Shown here: positions 26,506 through 35,532 of the stretch, one piece after another
How positions within the stretch are numbered: the stretch's first letter is position 1
Layout of the letters: each line of letters starts with the position of its first letter
From: Sulfitobacter indolifex
Lineage (GTDB): Bacteria > Pseudomonadota > Alphaproteobacteria > Rhodobacterales > Rhodobacteraceae
DNA length: 64,000 nt
Assembly (NCBI RefSeq): GCF_022788655.1
Contig: NZ_CP084951.1
Location: 1,550,001-1,614,000, forward strand
Direction: 5' to 3'
Made by a program: the position numbers and the translations under genes
The notes under the pieces: model-generated
Told to the model about the DNA's origin: nothing
The model's input: the letters and a program-made list of their open reading frames with translations, nothing else
Databases searched by the model: none

Positions 26506-27639
26506 TCATGTTCCATCCGGTTTAGCTGTCGTGCCATCGGACCTCAAGCGTTCGCGGTGACGGGCCAGCCAATAGGCGCTTGCCACCAAAGGCGCATTGG
26601 CAAGCGCCTGCGCGTCAGCCAAAGCCATCAATTCATCGAATGACATCAGATGTGAGCGGATATCCTCACCTTCGGAAGCCAAACCGCCCGTGCCAGTAAT
26701 TAGGTCCGGTAAATCTGCCAAACCCACGAAAATGTGAAAGAATTCGGTCGCGTTTCCGGGGGAGGCGTAGACGTTGGCAACCGGCTCCAGCTTGCCCAGT
26801 GTGATCCCAGCTTCTTCAAGCGCTTCGCGCCGGGCGGCGGCCTGCTGTGTCTCACCGGGGTCTATATGGCCTGCGATGGGTTCTAACTGCCAACAGGTGT
26901 CATCGCCCCGTGCCAGCGGCCCCATGCGGATTTGTTCCACCAGAAGCACGCGGTCACGCACTGGATCATAGGGCAGCACCAGCGCCGCATCCGCGCTGAT
27001 GAAGACTTCACGGTCAATCTGGGCTGACATGCCGCCCTTGAAGGTTTCATGCCGAAGAGAGATTTCATCAAGGGCAAAGAAATTCGCATAGGCGCGGCTG
27101 CGGCGGGTGATGTCGATCTTGCCGCCCAAGGTGCGCGGATCATGCTGTCCCTGCTTGGCCAACACCTGCTGATAGGCCCGGCGGCGGATCATCGGGAATA
27201 TCGCATCTACCTCGGCGCGGGGGCGTTTGCCGATATAGCTCATCACCTCGCGCGCCGCATGGCACGACAGTGCGGCCCAATCGGCCTCCCATTGCGCCAA
27301 TGACCACGGCCCTTCTGAGGTCCACCGCCCCGGCTGCGGCAGATAAACCTCTGCCGCCTGCCCGTCCGCCAATGTCACCGGCACCAAATCGTAGTCAAAC
27401 GCGCCTTCGTAAAAGTCGAGCCGGGCAAAATCATCCGCGCTGAGGTCGCGCAGCACCAGGCCCACGGTCTCGGTGCCGGAATCCTTTGCGATAGTGGGAA
27501 ACGGGCCTTCCGCAGCAGCAAAAACGCGGTAGCCGGGCAAAACGGCGGGGCTGAGGTCTATCGCCGCTGTGGGACGGCCCAGCACAAGCTCTAGCAGCGG
27601 CAGATGCCGCAAAGTTCCGTAAATAAACAAATGTCGCAT
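26506..27639 (-). CDS. trgB: TrgB-like: gamma-glutamylcyclotransferase-fold plus NUDIX hydrolase
   Basis: 377-residue two-domain protein. Residues about 1-120 are AIG2/gamma-glutamylcyclotransferase-like (MRHLFIYGTLRHLPLLELVLG). Residues about 200-340 are an ADP-ribose pyrophosphatase-like NUDIX domain with the box GHIDPGETQQAAARREALEEAGI. The fusion and its place between trgA and cysK match TrgB. The NUDIX part probably hydrolyses nucleotide sugars; the exact role in tellurite resistance is unknown. The ATG at 27639 lies five bases after the trgA stop, suggesting translational coupling, as no clear ribosome binding site is visible. Confidence 0.9.
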   Translation of the reverse strand: MRHLFIYGTLRHLPLLELVLGRPTAAIDLSPAVLPGYRVFAAAEGPFPTIAKDSGTETVGLVLRDLSADDFARLDFYEGAFDYDLVPVTLADGQAAEVYLPQPGRWTSEGPWSLAQWEADWAALSCHAAREVMSYIGKRPRAEVDAIFPMIRRRAYQQVLAKQGQHDPRTLGGKIDITRRSRAYANFFALDEISLRHETFKGGMSAQIDREVFISADAALVLPYDPVRDRVLLVEQIRMGPLARGDDTCWQLEPIAGHIDPGETQQAAARREALEEAGITLGKLEPVANVYASPGNATEFFHIFVGLADLPDLITGTGGLASEGEDIRSHLMSFDELMALADAQALANAPLVASAYWLARHRERLRSDGTTAKPDGT

Positions 27640-27644
27640 TGTAG

Positions 27645-28085
27645 TTAGGACCAACGATTATAAGCAAATTCGGTCAACAGACCTGAGATCACCGCACCCA
27701 CTACAAGCGCCACGGCCATCGGTACAGTGGCAATCATTAGGCCGAACTCTGCTCCGATTTGGAAAATGGCGACGATAGCCTCAAAGGGATCATCATAGCG
27801 ATGGCGCAAGGCCCGTCGGACCATCTCATTCGCTGCTTGCAGGAAAATCGCCCAAAGTATGAGCACGACGACCCCAGCCAGACCGTTGTTAACCGCCGCC
27901 GTGATACCCCGCCCGGCACGCCTGCCCATAACGGACCAGCCCACCAGCAGTCCCAATACGATGTTCAGCGGTAGGAAATACCCGAAATCCGTGCTTTCCG
28001 GCATCAAGGGCACGACCATCCCCGATAGGATAAAAGCCAGAACCGCGAGCGAGATCGCGGCCATAAGTCGTGCACCTGTCGGCAT
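27645..28085 (-). CDS. trgA: TrgA-like inner-membrane protein
   Basis: 146-residue membrane protein with four hydrophobic segments (about residues 7-27, 38-58, 68-88 and 112-138). It is assigned to TrgA from size, topology and position ahead of trgB and cysK; the sequence itself has no catalytic motif I can name. AAGGAG precedes the ATG at 28085 by seven bases. It starts 36 bases after cfa on the same strand, so it may be co-transcribed with it. Confidence 0.8.
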   Translation of the reverse strand: MPTGARLMAAISLAVLAFILSGMVVPLMPESTDFGYFLPLNIVLGLLVGWSVMGRRAGRGITAAVNNGLAGVVVLILWAIFLQAANEMVRRALRHRYDDPFEAIVAIFQIGAEFGLMIATVPMAVALVVGAVISGLLTEFAYNRWS

Positions 28086-28120
28086 ATTTCGGCTCCTTGC
28101 GTGGGCGACCGCAGTGGCGG

Positions 28121-29332
28121 TCACACAGGTCGCCGTACCGTAATCTGCGTCACATCGCAATTTCCACTGTCAAATGTCGCAGCACAGGAAGTGAGGTAAA
28201 AATTCCACATCCGGCGAAAGCGTTCATCAAAGCCGAGCGCGGTGATTTCGCCCCATTTTTGATTAAAGGTCTCATGCCAGCGACGTAGCGTGATGTCATA
28301 GCTTTTGCCAAACTCGACCGAGCGGTCTACCACCAGACCGGCGCGTTCGACCTGCTCGCGGAGCACCTTGGGACTGGGCAACATGCCGCCCGGAAAAATG
28401 TACTTTTGGATGAAATCGACGCCCCGTTTATAGACGTCCCAGCGGGCGTGATCGACGGTGATGATCTGCAAAGTGGCCGCACGTCCGGGCTTCAGCCTCT
28501 GGCGCAGGGTCTCGAAATAGATTGGCCAATATTGCTCGCCCACCGCCTCGAACATCTCGATGCTGGCGATGCCATCATAGAGCCCGCGCTCGTCGCGGTA
28601 ATCCTGTAGCTTGAAGGTAACACGGTCGGACAGCCCGGCATTTTCGATCCGCGCCACGGCATAGTTATATTGCTCGGCGCTGATCGTAAGGGCGGTGACG
28701 TGCAAGCCGCGTTCGGCGGCGGCATACTGCGCAAAACCGCCCCAGCCGCAGCCGATCTCCAGCACGTGATCGCCCGGCTGGACACCCATCTGGTCGATCA
28801 TAGATTTGTATTTCGCCGTCTGGGCGGCCTCCAGCGACATCTGGGCGCCGTCCTCAAACATGGCAGAGGAATAGGTCATCGTCTCATCTAGCCAAAGGCC
28901 ATAGAAGGCATTGCCAAGATCATAATGCTTGCTGATGTTGCGTTTGGCCTGCTTGCGGTTGTTACGTTGCAGCCAAAACCGGAACTTTTCAAACTGGCGC
29001 AACAGCCCTTGGCCGGGGAAGCCATCATAGACCGTCTCATTGCCGGCATGCACCAAATCCATGAAAGCTTGCAGATCCGGTGTCGACCACCATTCATCTA
29101 GGTAGGCATCACAAAAGCCCAGATCGCCTTCGCGGATCAGCCGGGCAAAAAGGTCATCATTGTGGATATGCACCTCGGCCACCGGACCGGGTTTGGCCCC
29201 TTCGGCGCGGAACGTACGGCCATCAGGCAAGACGAAGTCCACCCGCCCATGCTGCATCGCCTGCGCCATGGCAAAGACCTGCGGGAAATAGCGTGGCAGA
29301 CCTGTCTGCCCCTCGGTGGTTGTCAGCGTCAT
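28121..29332 (-). CDS. cfa: Cyclopropane-fatty-acyl-phospholipid synthase
   Basis: 403-residue SAM-dependent enzyme that adds a methylene group to unsaturated membrane acyl chains. The SAM motif is LEIGCGWGGFAQYAA (about residue 195), and the family blocks NISKHYDLGNAFYGLWLDETMTYS and SIEMFEAVGEQYW are intact. In R. sphaeroides a CfaA and a photolyase both belong to the singlet-oxygen response, and here a photolyase is the neighbour upstream. I looked for the matching ECF promoter (TGATCC-N18-TAARA) and did not find it before this gene. Confidence 0.93.
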   Translation of the reverse strand: MTLTTTEGQTGLPRYFPQVFAMAQAMQHGRVDFVLPDGRTFRAEGAKPGPVAEVHIHNDDLFARLIREGDLGFCDAYLDEWWSTPDLQAFMDLVHAGNETVYDGFPGQGLLRQFEKFRFWLQRNNRKQAKRNISKHYDLGNAFYGLWLDETMTYSSAMFEDGAQMSLEAAQTAKYKSMIDQMGVQPGDHVLEIGCGWGGFAQYAAAERGLHVTALTISAEQYNYAVARIENAGLSDRVTFKLQDYRDERGLYDGIASIEMFEAVGEQYWPIYFETLRQRLKPGRAATLQIITVDHARWDVYKRGVDFIQKYIFPGGMLPSPKVLREQVERAGLVVDRSVEFGKSYDITLRRWHETFNQKWGEITALGFDERFRRMWNFYLTSCAATFDSGNCDVTQITVRRPV

Positions 29333-29394
29333 ACCTCGGTTCCGTTCTTGTTATTGGCACCCACTTTAATCGCAGGTTGCTGCTTGGCAAAAAT

Positions 29395-30816
29395 TTAAAA
29401 ATCACGATTGCGATAGGCGTCCAGCGCCCGTGCGCGCCCTTCTGAGAGATCGACAATCGGATCGGGGTAGTCGTCGTCCGGGCGGCGGCCCCAGCGACGC
29501 GGAATCGCGTCGAAATATTCAAGCGCGTCTTCGCTCGGTTTCTCACGCCCCTCGGCGATCCAGCGACGGGTATAGTTGCGCCCCTTGTCAAAGCGATCGA
29601 GCTGGGTTTCGGGGTTAAAAATCCGAAAGAACGGCGTCGCATCAGGGCCGGATCCTGCCGCCCACTGCCAGCCCATCGCGTTATTGGCCGGGTCCCAGTC
29701 GATCAGGTGCTCTTCGAACCACTTTTGGCCAATCCGCCAGTGACACATGAGGTGCTTGGTCAGATAGCTCGCAACGATCATGCGGCCCCGGTTGTGCATC
29801 CGCCCCGTGACCTGCAATTCGCGCATAGCGGCATCAACGAAAGGCATGCCGGTGCGCCCCTGTTTCCATGCCAGCACTTCCGCGCACCGCTCATCTTCGT
29901 TCCATGGGAAAGCCTGCCATTCCTCGCGCCAGTTCTGGTCAAGGATGCGCGGCGTGTGGTACATCAGGTGGTACGCAAATTCGCGCCACGCGAGTTCTTT
30001 CAAGAACGTCTCGGCCCCGCGCTTGCCCTCTTGCATGGCCCGCTGACCTGCATGCCAGCAGTGCGCCGGGCTGATTTCGCCTAACGACAGGTTTTCGGAC
30101 AGTCCAGAAGTGCCATCTTCACCCGGCATGTCGCGGCTCTCATCATAGCCGTCGACGATATCCGCGATGAAGGACCCCAGCCGCGCCTGCGCGGCGGCCT
30201 CGCCCAATCGGACATAGGGGCGCACAACATCACGCCCGCGCTGCATCTCGGCGTCCATCTGCCAATCGTCCAGCACGTCGCTGTCGGGCCAGTCTTCGGG
30301 CGCGCGAATCTCACTAGGGGTCGCCAAAGGCTCCGCCACATCGCGGCCCCGCACGGATTTCCAATAAGGGGTGAAAACCTTGTAAAAACCGCCTGTTTTG
30401 GTCTCGACCGTCCAAGGCTCAAACATCAGGTGACCGGCAAAGCTGCAGGCCTCGACCCCATCCTCCTTCAACGCATCCTTCACTTTGGTATCGCGGTCGA
30501 TGGCGGCGGGATCGTAAAGACGGCTCCAGTAAACCGCCCCTGCCCCGGTTTGCTCGATCACATCGCGCAGAACGTCCAGTGCATCCCCGCGCCGCAGGAT
30601 CAGACGGCTGCCCTTTTCCTTGAGCGTATCCCCCAAACAGGCCAACGCCAGCCCCAGCCGAAACTTCGGTGCGGCCCCCAAGGCGTCTGACTGATTGTCA
30701 TGGATGAAAAGCGGGATCACCGGGCGGCCCGTCTTGCAGGCCGCCGCCAATGCAGGATGGTCGCTCAGTCGCAGATCGCGGCGGAACCATACGATAAGGG
30801 GGGCGTTTTCACTCAC
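29395..30816 (-). CDS. phrB: Deoxyribodipyrimidine photolyase
   Basis: 473-residue class I CPD photolyase or cryptochrome. The N-terminal antenna domain begins LIVWFRRDLRLSDHPAL. The FAD domain has WREFAYHLMYHTP, GRMHNRGRMIVASYLTKHL, WQWAAGSGPDA and FNPETQLDRFD, with the tryptophans of the electron chain. It repairs UV cyclobutane dimers with light. The GTG at 30816 gives the normal N-terminus; an ATG at 30852 would add twelve basic residues. A short GC hairpin without a T-run (30857-30870) lies in the gap to the upstream aminotransferase. Confidence 0.9.
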   Translation of the reverse strand: MSENAPLIVWFRRDLRLSDHPALAAACKTGRPVIPLFIHDNQSDALGAAPKFRLGLALACLGDTLKEKGSRLILRRGDALDVLRDVIEQTGAGAVYWSRLYDPAAIDRDTKVKDALKEDGVEACSFAGHLMFEPWTVETKTGGFYKVFTPYWKSVRGRDVAEPLATPSEIRAPEDWPDSDVLDDWQMDAEMQRGRDVVRPYVRLGEAAAQARLGSFIADIVDGYDESRDMPGEDGTSGLSENLSLGEISPAHCWHAGQRAMQEGKRGAETFLKELAWREFAYHLMYHTPRILDQNWREEWQAFPWNEDERCAEVLAWKQGRTGMPFVDAAMRELQVTGRMHNRGRMIVASYLTKHLMCHWRIGQKWFEEHLIDWDPANNAMGWQWAAGSGPDATPFFRIFNPETQLDRFDKGRNYTRRWIAEGREKPSEDALEYFDAIPRRWGRRPDDDYPDPIVDLSEGRARALDAYRNRDF

Positions 30817-30877
30817 GTTCGGGGTCTTGCTCCTGGCTTGACCCCGAAACATAGCGCCCCCGCCCGGGGGTCAAGGC

Positions 30878-32101
30878 TCAGAGCAGATCATCCAGCGTGT
30901 TCAGCAGTTTATCCATCTCACCTTTTGTTGTGTAATGGGTGAAACTTAGGCGCAAAACGCCCTTGTCCTCATTCACGCCCATCGCACCAAGTGCCCGGCC
31001 CGCGTAAAAGGTGCCGCCCCCCGCCATGATGCCCCGCTTGGCCAATGCCTGCGCCATATCCGCACCGGGACGGTCAAGCGCGAGTGCGACGGTCGGTGCG
31101 CGCTTTTCAGCATTGGTAGGACCAATCAGCCGCACTGAATTGCGCGCAGACATCGCGTCAAGCAGCGGTTGAAGAAGCGCGGTTTCATGGGCGCGCATGG
31201 CGTCATGCACGGCCACGCCGCGTGCCTTTGCGTTGGTGTCGCCGCCAATGTGGTGGGCATAGAATGCGTCGATGTAATCCGCCATCCCTGCGCTCGCCGC
31301 GATCTGTGCGTGATCCGGACCTGCGGGCGTGAAGCGTTTGTAGAGCACATCGCCGTTGAAGTGATGCGCTTGATTGGGCAGCAGCTCTGCAAGCGCGCGG
31401 CGGATGATCATCACGCCTTGATGCGGCCCAAACGTTTTATAGGCCGAGAATAGATAAATATCCGGCCCCAGCTCCCCCACGTCGGCAAAGCCGTGGGGCG
31501 CATAGGAAACACCATCGACGCAGACGAATGCCCCCGCCGCGTGGGCGAGTGCTGTGATCTCGGTCACCGGATTGATCTCTCCGACGACGTTTGAGCAATG
31601 CGGGAAACAGACCAGACGCACCTTTTCGTCCAGAAGGTCTTCAAGGTCTGCCGGGTCCAGATGCCCTGTCTCCGGATCAACCTGCCACTCGCGGATTTCG
31701 ATACCGCGCTCGGCCAAGCGCCGCCACGGTCCGGTGTTTGCTTCATGATCCTGGTTGGTCACGATGATCGCCTCACCCGGCTGCATCATCTGGCCAAAGG
31801 CTTGTGCCAGTACATAAGTGTTTTGTGTGGTTGAAGGGCCAAAGCTCAGCTCCTCCGGGGTCACGCCAAGGATCGCGGCCATCCGGTTGCGCGCCTCATC
31901 CATCTCTCCTCCGCCCAAGCGGCTCGCTTCATATGGGGCGTAGGGCTGCACCTTTCGCTGGGTGTAGAAGCGATGCAGACGGTCGATGACCTGTTGGCAG
32001 GTATATGACCCACCGGCGTTCTCGAAAAAGGCCTGGCCCTGAAGGCTCGGCTCGGCGAAGGCGGGGAATTGGGCGCGGACCCAGTCGGAATCAATATGCA
32101 T
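30878..32101 (-). CDS. Class V aminotransferase (cysteine desulfurase-like)
   Basis: 407-residue PLP enzyme of the class V fold. It has FFENAGGSYTCQQVIDRL at the start, DGVSYAPHGF (PLP-contacting Asp) and the Schiff-base lysine in FSAYKTFGPHQGVM (about residue 225). It resembles the selenocysteine lyase/EgtE/CsdA-like group. The cysteine normally used by cysteine desulfurases near the C-terminus is not evident, so C-S lyase activity is uncertain. A GTG at 32116 would add five residues. The gene lies downstream of the BCCT transporter but behind a strong terminator, so it is probably transcribed separately. Confidence 0.82.
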   Translation of the reverse strand: MHIDSDWVRAQFPAFAEPSLQGQAFFENAGGSYTCQQVIDRLHRFYTQRKVQPYAPYEASRLGGGEMDEARNRMAAILGVTPEELSFGPSTTQNTYVLAQAFGQMMQPGEAIIVTNQDHEANTGPWRRLAERGIEIREWQVDPETGHLDPADLEDLLDEKVRLVCFPHCSNVVGEINPVTEITALAHAAGAFVCVDGVSYAPHGFADVGELGPDIYLFSAYKTFGPHQGVMIIRRALAELLPNQAHHFNGDVLYKRFTPAGPDHAQIAASAGMADYIDAFYAHHIGGDTNAKARGVAVHDAMRAHETALLQPLLDAMSARNSVRLIGPTNAEKRAPTVALALDRPGADMAQALAKRGIMAGGGTFYAGRALGAMGVNEDKGVLRLSFTHYTTKGEMDKLLNTLDDLL

Positions 32102-32150
32102 GATGCGAAGGTCCACCGAGGCGCGGCTAAGGTCAAGCGCTCAAAGAAAA

Positions 32151-32176
32151 AACGGCGACCCCGAAGAGCCGCCGTT
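32151..32176 (-). terminator. UUCG-capped terminator of the BCCT gene
   Basis: On the minus strand, AACGGCGGCTC-TTCG-GGGTCGCCGTT forms an 11-bp stem (two G-U pairs) with a UUCG tetraloop, followed by TTTTCTTTG. Unusually stable intrinsic terminator. Confidence 0.85.
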
Positions 32177-32202
32177 CTGATTTTCTGTCTACCCGCTAAA
32201 AA

Positions 32203-33840
32203 TTAGCGGATTTTCCGCTCATCCTGCAGACCGCGGAAGATGCAGTAGCACATGAACAGCAACAGCAGCGTGAACAGCAACCCGGTGGAAATCACCATGG
32301 ATTGCAGCGCCGCCAAGCCGCCGCCGATCAGCAGAGCAATCGCCACGGCACCTTCAAAGATGCACCAGAACACCCGCTGCGGCACCGGCGCGTCGACCTT
32401 GCCGCCTGCGGTGATGGTGTCGATGACCAGCGAGCCGGAATCAGACGAGGTAACGAAGAACACCACCACCAGCACAATGCCGATGAACGAGGTGATCGAC
32501 GCCAGTGGCAGTTGATCCAGCATCTTGAAAAGCTGCAGCGGCAGGCCGGCATCTTGTGCGCCGGTGTAGCCGTCGTTCAGCACCTGATGGATCGCGGTGC
32601 CACCAAAGATCGACATCCACAGCACGCAGACCAACGATGGGATCAACAGCACGCAAACGATGAATTCGCGCACGGTGCGGCCCCGGCTGACGCGGGCGAT
32701 AAACATGCCTACGAAAGGTGACCAGCTGATCCACCACGCCCAATAGAACGCCGTCCAGCCTTGGGAGAAGTTCACGTCTTCACGGCCAAAGGGGTTGGCC
32801 AGCGCAGGCAGATACTCAACATAGGCAACCAGAGAGTCCCAGAAGAACGTCAGGAGGAACACCGTCGGTCCGACGATCAGCGTGAACAGCGCCAGCAGCG
32901 CCGCCAGCCCCATATTAATCTCACTCAACACCTTCACACCGCCATCAAGGCCGCGCAGAACCGAGATGAGCGCCACGGCCGTGATCAGCGAGATCAGTAC
33001 GATTTCAGAGGTCGTCCCCATCGGCACGCCGAAGAGTTCGTTCAGACCGGCGTTGGCCTGCGTTGCGCCGAGGCCAAGCGATGTCGCCAGACCGAAAAGC
33101 GTGGCAAAAACCGCGATGATATCAATGATATGCCCAGGCCAGCCCCAAACGCGTTCACCCAATACCGGATAAAATGCCGAGCGGATCGTCAGCGGCAGAC
33201 CTTTGTTATAGGTGAAAAGCGCGAGTGCCAGCGCGACAACAGCATAGATCGCCCAAGGGTGCAGACCCCAGTGATAGATCGTCGCCGCCATGCCAAGGCG
33301 CAGCGCTCCGGCTTCGTCACCTGTTGCCGCACCCAAAGGCGCCCAGTCGGTGCGCAGACCGTTCTCGGTCGAGATCTCACCCATCGAAGTCGAGAAATGG
33401 GTCAGCGGTTCAGACACGCCATAGAACATCAGGCCGATGCCCATGCCAGCGGCGAAGAGCATCGCAAACCAGCCCAGATAGGTGTAGTCAGCCACCGCTT
33501 CGTTGCCGCCAAGGCGGACATTGCCAAAAGGCGTCACAATCAGCAGCAGCGCAAAAATCACCACCAAATCGGCGGCCCCAATCAAGAACCAGTCAAAGTT
33601 CTTGGTGGTAAAGTCGAACATTGCCGAGAAAACGCCGGCGGCCTGCTCTGGCAAAGCAATCGTGTAGAAGACGAAGAGCACGACAGCGATCCCCGAAATC
33701 AGAAAAACCGGGTTGTGAATGTCCAACCCGAACGGCCCGATCTGCCGTTCAATATTGTCTTGACCGATCTCATAATCGGTGTCGATTACATCCGCCTTGC
33801 CCTCAGGCTCGGGGATGCCGTGCGAACTTGTATCGCTCAT
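32203..33840 (-). CDS. BCCT family betaine/choline/carnitine transporter
   Basis: 545-residue sodium- or proton-coupled transporter with twelve predicted membrane segments. The glycine-rich substrate segment AAGMGIGLMFYGVSEPL (about residue 140) closely resembles that of BetP, a glycine betaine carrier. The tryptophan box FYWAWWISWSPFVGMFIARVSRGRTVREF is intact. Both favour a quaternary-ammonium or sulfonium substrate such as glycine betaine or DMSP. The start at 33840 is preceded by AGAGGGAA; a longer frame to 33939 has no such site. DMSP catabolism genes lie next door, so DMSP uptake is a tempting inference. Confidence 0.92.
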   Translation of the reverse strand: MSDTSSHGIPEPEGKADVIDTDYEIGQDNIERQIGPFGLDIHNPVFLISGIAVVLFVFYTIALPEQAAGVFSAMFDFTTKNFDWFLIGAADLVVIFALLLIVTPFGNVRLGGNEAVADYTYLGWFAMLFAAGMGIGLMFYGVSEPLTHFSTSMGEISTENGLRTDWAPLGAATGDEAGALRLGMAATIYHWGLHPWAIYAVVALALALFTYNKGLPLTIRSAFYPVLGERVWGWPGHIIDIIAVFATLFGLATSLGLGATQANAGLNELFGVPMGTTSEIVLISLITAVALISVLRGLDGGVKVLSEINMGLAALLALFTLIVGPTVFLLTFFWDSLVAYVEYLPALANPFGREDVNFSQGWTAFYWAWWISWSPFVGMFIARVSRGRTVREFIVCVLLIPSLVCVLWMSIFGGTAIHQVLNDGYTGAQDAGLPLQLFKMLDQLPLASITSFIGIVLVVVFFVTSSDSGSLVIDTITAGGKVDAPVPQRVFWCIFEGAVAIALLIGGGLAALQSMVISTGLLFTLLLLFMCYCIFRGLQDERKIR

Positions 33841-34016
33841 TATCTGTTCCCTCTTTGATGACAGATCGCCATGCGAAAACATGGCCTCTGTTTTTTTCAT
33901 CCGTGCGCAACAGGATAGAGGCTTGCGACCATTGGGCAAGCTTTTGCATCCGAGTGCCCTAAGAACTTGGCTAAAACGACCAATTCATTATCTGCTGCGA
34001 CGTAAGTTTGAGGGGG

Positions 34017-34442
34017 TTACTCTGCCCCGAGCGCGGCTGCAATGGCATCGGCCTGTTCGCGAATCCGGTCCATGTCGCCTTGCACACCCGGTGGGCGCAG
34101 CTTGTCGCCCTCATGGCGTGGCAAAATATGGTAATGCAGGTGGAACACCTCTTGCCCGCCCGCGGCCTCGTTAAACTGCTGAACCGTGATCCCGTCAGCA
34201 CCAAAAGCACGCAGGCAGGCGTTGCTGACCTTTTGCACCGTCGCCAGACAATCGGCCAACTGTGTCGGGCTTGCATCCAGCATGTTACGGCAAGGCGACT
34301 TGGGGATCACCAGACAGTGCCCCTCGGCGCGCGGCATGATGTCCATGAAACAATAAGTCTTGTCGTCTTCATAGACCTTAAAGCTGGGGATCTCGTCACG
34401 CAGGATCTTGGCGAAGATGTTGTCGTCGTCATAGTCGGCCAT
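34017..34442 (-). CDS. HIT family hydrolase
   Basis: 141-residue histidine-triad protein (HINT-like), which hydrolyses purine nucleoside phosphoramidates or AMP esters. The catalytic motif HLHYHILPR is at about residue 99, and FMDIMPRAEGHCLVIPK near residue 35 is the family N-terminal block. Two adjacent ATG codons lie at 34445 and 34442; AAGGAG is six bases before the second, which is chosen. It starts 67 bases downstream of acuI on the same strand and may be read through from it. Confidence 0.92.
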   Translation of the reverse strand: MADYDDDNIFAKILRDEIPSFKVYEDDKTYCFMDIMPRAEGHCLVIPKSPCRNMLDASPTQLADCLATVQKVSNACLRAFGADGITVQQFNEAAGGQEVFHLHYHILPRHEGDKLRPPGVQGDMDRIREQADAIAAALGAE

Positions 34443-34509
34443 CATGCTCTCCTTTTGGCAGCCGGGGCGGCGCAGATCATTAACCACACCGCCCCGCGCC
34501 TAGGCAATA

Positions 34510-35496
34510 TCAGGCGTTTACGTCGACGACCACACGGCCTTTGACCTGACCTTTCAAGATGTCCGCCCCAAGTTTGGGCAGGTCGCTTAGGCTGGCAGGC
34601 TGGACCATCGCCTCCAGTTTCTCCATCGGCAGGTCTTTGGCCACCCGCTCCCACGCGCGCAGACGGTTGTCATAGGGCTGCAAGACACTGTCGATGCCCA
34701 AAACGTTCACACCGCGCAGCAGGAATGGAATGACCGTGGCAGGCAGCGCAGCGCCCCCGGCAAGGCCCACGGCCGCAACGCTCGCGCCGTATTCCATCTG
34801 TCCCAAGACGCGGGCCAGCATCGCGCCGCCCACGGCGTCGACGCAGCCGCCCCACATCTCTCCTTCGAGGGGGCGTTTGACCGTCTCGTTAAGCGCCTCG
34901 CGGGCGACGATCTGGGTCGCGCCGAGATCCTTAAGGTAGTCTTCGGTCTCGGGCCGCCCGGTGACCGCTGCTACCTGATAGCCTAGGTTGGCAAGGATCG
35001 CCGTGGCGACCGAGCCCACCCCCCCCGCAGCGCCGGTGACCAGAACCGGTCCCTTCTTGATCCCGTGATCCTCAAGCGCCATGACAGCCAGCATCGCGGT
35101 GAAGCCCGCGGTGCCCACGGCCATCGCCTGTCGTGTGTCGAGCCCATCAGGCAGCGGCACCAGCCAGTCGGCTTTGACACGCGCCTTTTGAGAATAGCCG
35201 CCCCAATGCGCCTCTCCCACGCGCCAGCCGGTCAGCACGACCTTGTCACCGGGCTTGTAGCGGTCGTCACTTGAGGTCTCGACGGTGCCAGCGAAATCGA
35301 TCCCGGGCACATGCGGATAGTTGCGGACCAATCCGCCGCCCGGGCCAATGCAAAGCCCGTCTTTGTAATTCACGGTCGAATATTCCACCGCGACCGTTAC
35401 CTCGGCCTCGGGCAGTTGATCTTCGGTGATCTGGGTCACCTCGGCATGGGTCTTGCCTTCGTCGTCTTTGTTCACAATCAATGCGTTAAAGCTCAT
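34510..35496 (-). CDS. acuI: Acryloyl-CoA reductase AcuI
   Basis: 328-residue NADPH-dependent medium-chain reductase of the YhdH/AcuI branch. It reduces acryloyl-CoA, a toxic DMSP breakdown product, to propionyl-CoA. The cofactor motif GAAGGVGSVATAIL is at about residue 151, and NYKDGLCIGPGG plus PGIDFAGTV are AcuI/YhdH signatures. AGGAG precedes the start by seven bases. The gap to dmdA is 36 bases with no terminator, and the dmdA-acuI pair is a well-known roseobacter operon. The pairing strongly supports both names. Confidence 0.93.
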   Translation of the reverse strand: MSFNALIVNKDDEGKTHAEVTQITEDQLPEAEVTVAVEYSTVNYKDGLCIGPGGGLVRNYPHVPGIDFAGTVETSSDDRYKPGDKVVLTGWRVGEAHWGGYSQKARVKADWLVPLPDGLDTRQAMAVGTAGFTAMLAVMALEDHGIKKGPVLVTGAAGGVGSVATAILANLGYQVAAVTGRPETEDYLKDLGATQIVAREALNETVKRPLEGEMWGGCVDAVGGAMLARVLGQMEYGASVAAVGLAGGAALPATVIPFLLRGVNVLGIDSVLQPYDNRLRAWERVAKDLPMEKLEAMVQPASLSDLPKLGADILKGQVKGRVVVDVNA

Positions 35497-35532
35497 CTCT
35501 CATCTCCTTTTCAGGTTTCAATATGGTGGGTC

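Noticed and set aside
32761..33858. 365-codon plus-strand open frame opposite the BCCT gene
   Set aside because: Composition is Arg/Gln/His-rich with no motif; the transporter on the minus strand explains the sequence.
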